Positions 27,132-27,917 of a stretch of 27,917 nucleotides of DNA are shown here, piece by piece; within the stretch, counting starts at the first letter, position 1; each line of letters begins with the position of its first letter. Below the pieces are notes generated by a model, which searched no databases, had not been told where the DNA came from, and saw only the letters and a program-made list of their open reading frames with translations. The stretch is taken from positions 1-27,917 of the IMG/VR virus record IMGVR_UViG_3300050821_000915; one strand, written 5' to 3'. Origin of the DNA: a virus. A program made the position numbers and the translations under genes.

Positions 27132-27917
27132 TTGAAAACTACTACTAAACTCTTTCTATCGTTGATGTTTCTTTTCTGCTTCTGCGGTGGGGCCTTCGCT
27201 GTGCCCTACCTTCCTCCACAGCCTCAGGTATACAACTTTTGCAACACTCCTAATTACGCATCTACAACTCATAATACGTGGTATTTCGATATTGTTAACG
27301 GTAGTGATACGACCGGAAATGGCACTCAGGGAAACCCTTGGCAACATCCACAGACTATCTTCTCGACCGTCAACAGCGTTGGACCACGCCTTAATAGTCT
27401 GAACGGCTCTGGTACCATCCAGGCAGGCGACGTTGTTCTATTAGAGAATGGCAATTATGGAACACTTGTTATAGGCACTCCTGGCTCATTAGATAATCAG
27501 ACCAACTTCCTAACTATCTCAGCCGATGCTACAGCAACGAATGTCGTATTCACGAAGGTCACCATTAATCCTTTCTCTAAGCTTTACTTCTATGGGTTTA
27601 CGGTATCAGCTAATGGAACTGGTAATAACACAACGGATGCACTCATTCTGTTTAGCGATGGTGGGCTTTCATTCCCTATCACGGATGTTATCTTTAATGG
27701 CATGACCGTGAATTCGCAGAGTAGTCTCGTTGGATGGACTCAGGTACAGTGGACGGCGAATGCTAATAATGGATTCTCCGTAATTGCTTCAACAATTCCT
27801 AGTATAAGTTGCACTGCCATCGAAAACAGCAATGTCTATAATGTCTTGGCTGGAATGCAGTTCTTTGTTCAAAGTGGTCTCCTTCTCGGAAATAATATCT
27901 ACATGACTGGAGATTAT
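27132..27917 (+). CDS. secreted beta-helix protein, N-terminal part, cut by window end
   Basis: An open frame of 262 codons without a stop from TTG 27132 to the window end. AGGGA lies 7 nt before the TTG. A clear signal peptide (KTTTKLFLSLMFLFCF to GGAFA) is cut before VPYLPP. The segment YFDIVNGSD, GNPWQHPQTIFS and GTIQAGDVVLLENGNYGTL has the same order as FYFDPINGT, GHPFKDISAIF and TIAPGDTIYIEPGN in the minus-strand protein, so they are related. Beta-helix rungs follow (VVFTKVTINPFSKLYFYGF). Probably a second secreted or spike-like polysaccharide-interacting protein. An ATG at 27165 inside the signal peptide is a less likely start. Confidence 0.8.
   Translation, partial: MKTTTKLFLSLMFLFCFCGGAFAVPYLPPQPQVYNFCNTPNYASTTHNTWYFDIVNGSDTTGNGTQGNPWQHPQTIFSTVNSVGPRLNSLNGSGTIQAGDVVLLENGNYGTLVIGTPGSLDNQTNFLTISADATATNVVFTKVTINPFSKLYFYGFTVSANGTGNNTTDALILFSDGGLSFPITDVIFNGMTVNSQSSLVGWTQVQWTANANNGFSVIASTIPSISCTAIENSNVYNVLAGMQFFVQSGLLLGNNIYMTGDY

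Noticed and set aside
1-27917. CRISPR arrays, insertion sequences, integrase or attachment sites
   Set aside because: No spaced direct repeats, transposase motifs, terminal inverted repeats or recombinase genes were seen. The tRNA genes show no sign of being attachment sites.

Overview
This window is an accessory-rich stretch of a lytic, T4-like myophage genome. T4-type replication and recombination proteins run through it: a family B DNA polymerase (gp43 type), a UvsX recombinase, an RNase H of the FEN-1 type and PhoH. No capsid or tail assembly genes are visible. Three signs point to an alphaproteobacterial host. There is a GapR/DUF2312 homologue, a circularly permuted (two-piece) tmRNA gene, and a tRNA-His that lacks G-1 and carries A73. 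No ribosomal RNA, CRISPR array, insertion sequence or integrase was seen. Nearly all genes lie on the plus strand, closely packed and often overlapping at ATGA or TAATG junctions. TTG and GTG starts behind good Shine-Dalgarno sequences are common.

Layout. Bases 1-2100 hold a partial tRNA, tRNA-Leu, a D-arm-less tRNA-Arg-like element, tRNA-His, small unknown genes, a small HTH protein with a palindromic operator, and a promoter-driven structured RNA or leader (about 1903-2080). Bases 2100-6040 hold small genes, a peptide deformylase, DNA polymerase with a hairpin at its ribosome binding site, and tRNA-Tyr. Bases 6060-8860 hold an HD phosphohydrolase, small genes and a four-helix coiled-coil membrane protein. 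Bases 8860-11850 hold uvsX, gapR, tRNA-Asn, a deaminase and tRNA-Gln. Bases 11850-15300 hold a P-loop kinase, a nucleotidyltransferase, a glycosyltransferase and a GHMP (heptose-type) kinase, which look like a nucleotide-sugar module. Bases 15270-18350 hold RNase H, a conserved 167-residue protein and PhoH. Bases 18350-21010 hold a SegE-like GIY-YIG nuclease, a vWA protein, a tiny lipoprotein and a dCMP deaminase. The permuted tmRNA lies at about 21040-21344. Bases 21360-23360 hold a DUF5662-like protein, two exported proteins and a tRNA-Ile(UAU)-like gene with a long variable arm. Bases 23364-27917 hold two divergent, signal-peptide-bearing beta-helix proteins, the second cut by the window end.

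Regulation. At least ten sites have TTGACA followed 17 bases later by a recognisable -10 box, mostly just upstream of genes or RNA genes, so they look like host sigma-70-type promoters. A second motif, [T/A/G]ATAAATA, recurs in gene gaps and matches the T4 late promoter core. It is perfect and palindromic between the two divergent beta-helix genes, where one 12-bp site could fire in both directions.

All functional assignments rest on reading motifs by eye. No database search or folding program was run.
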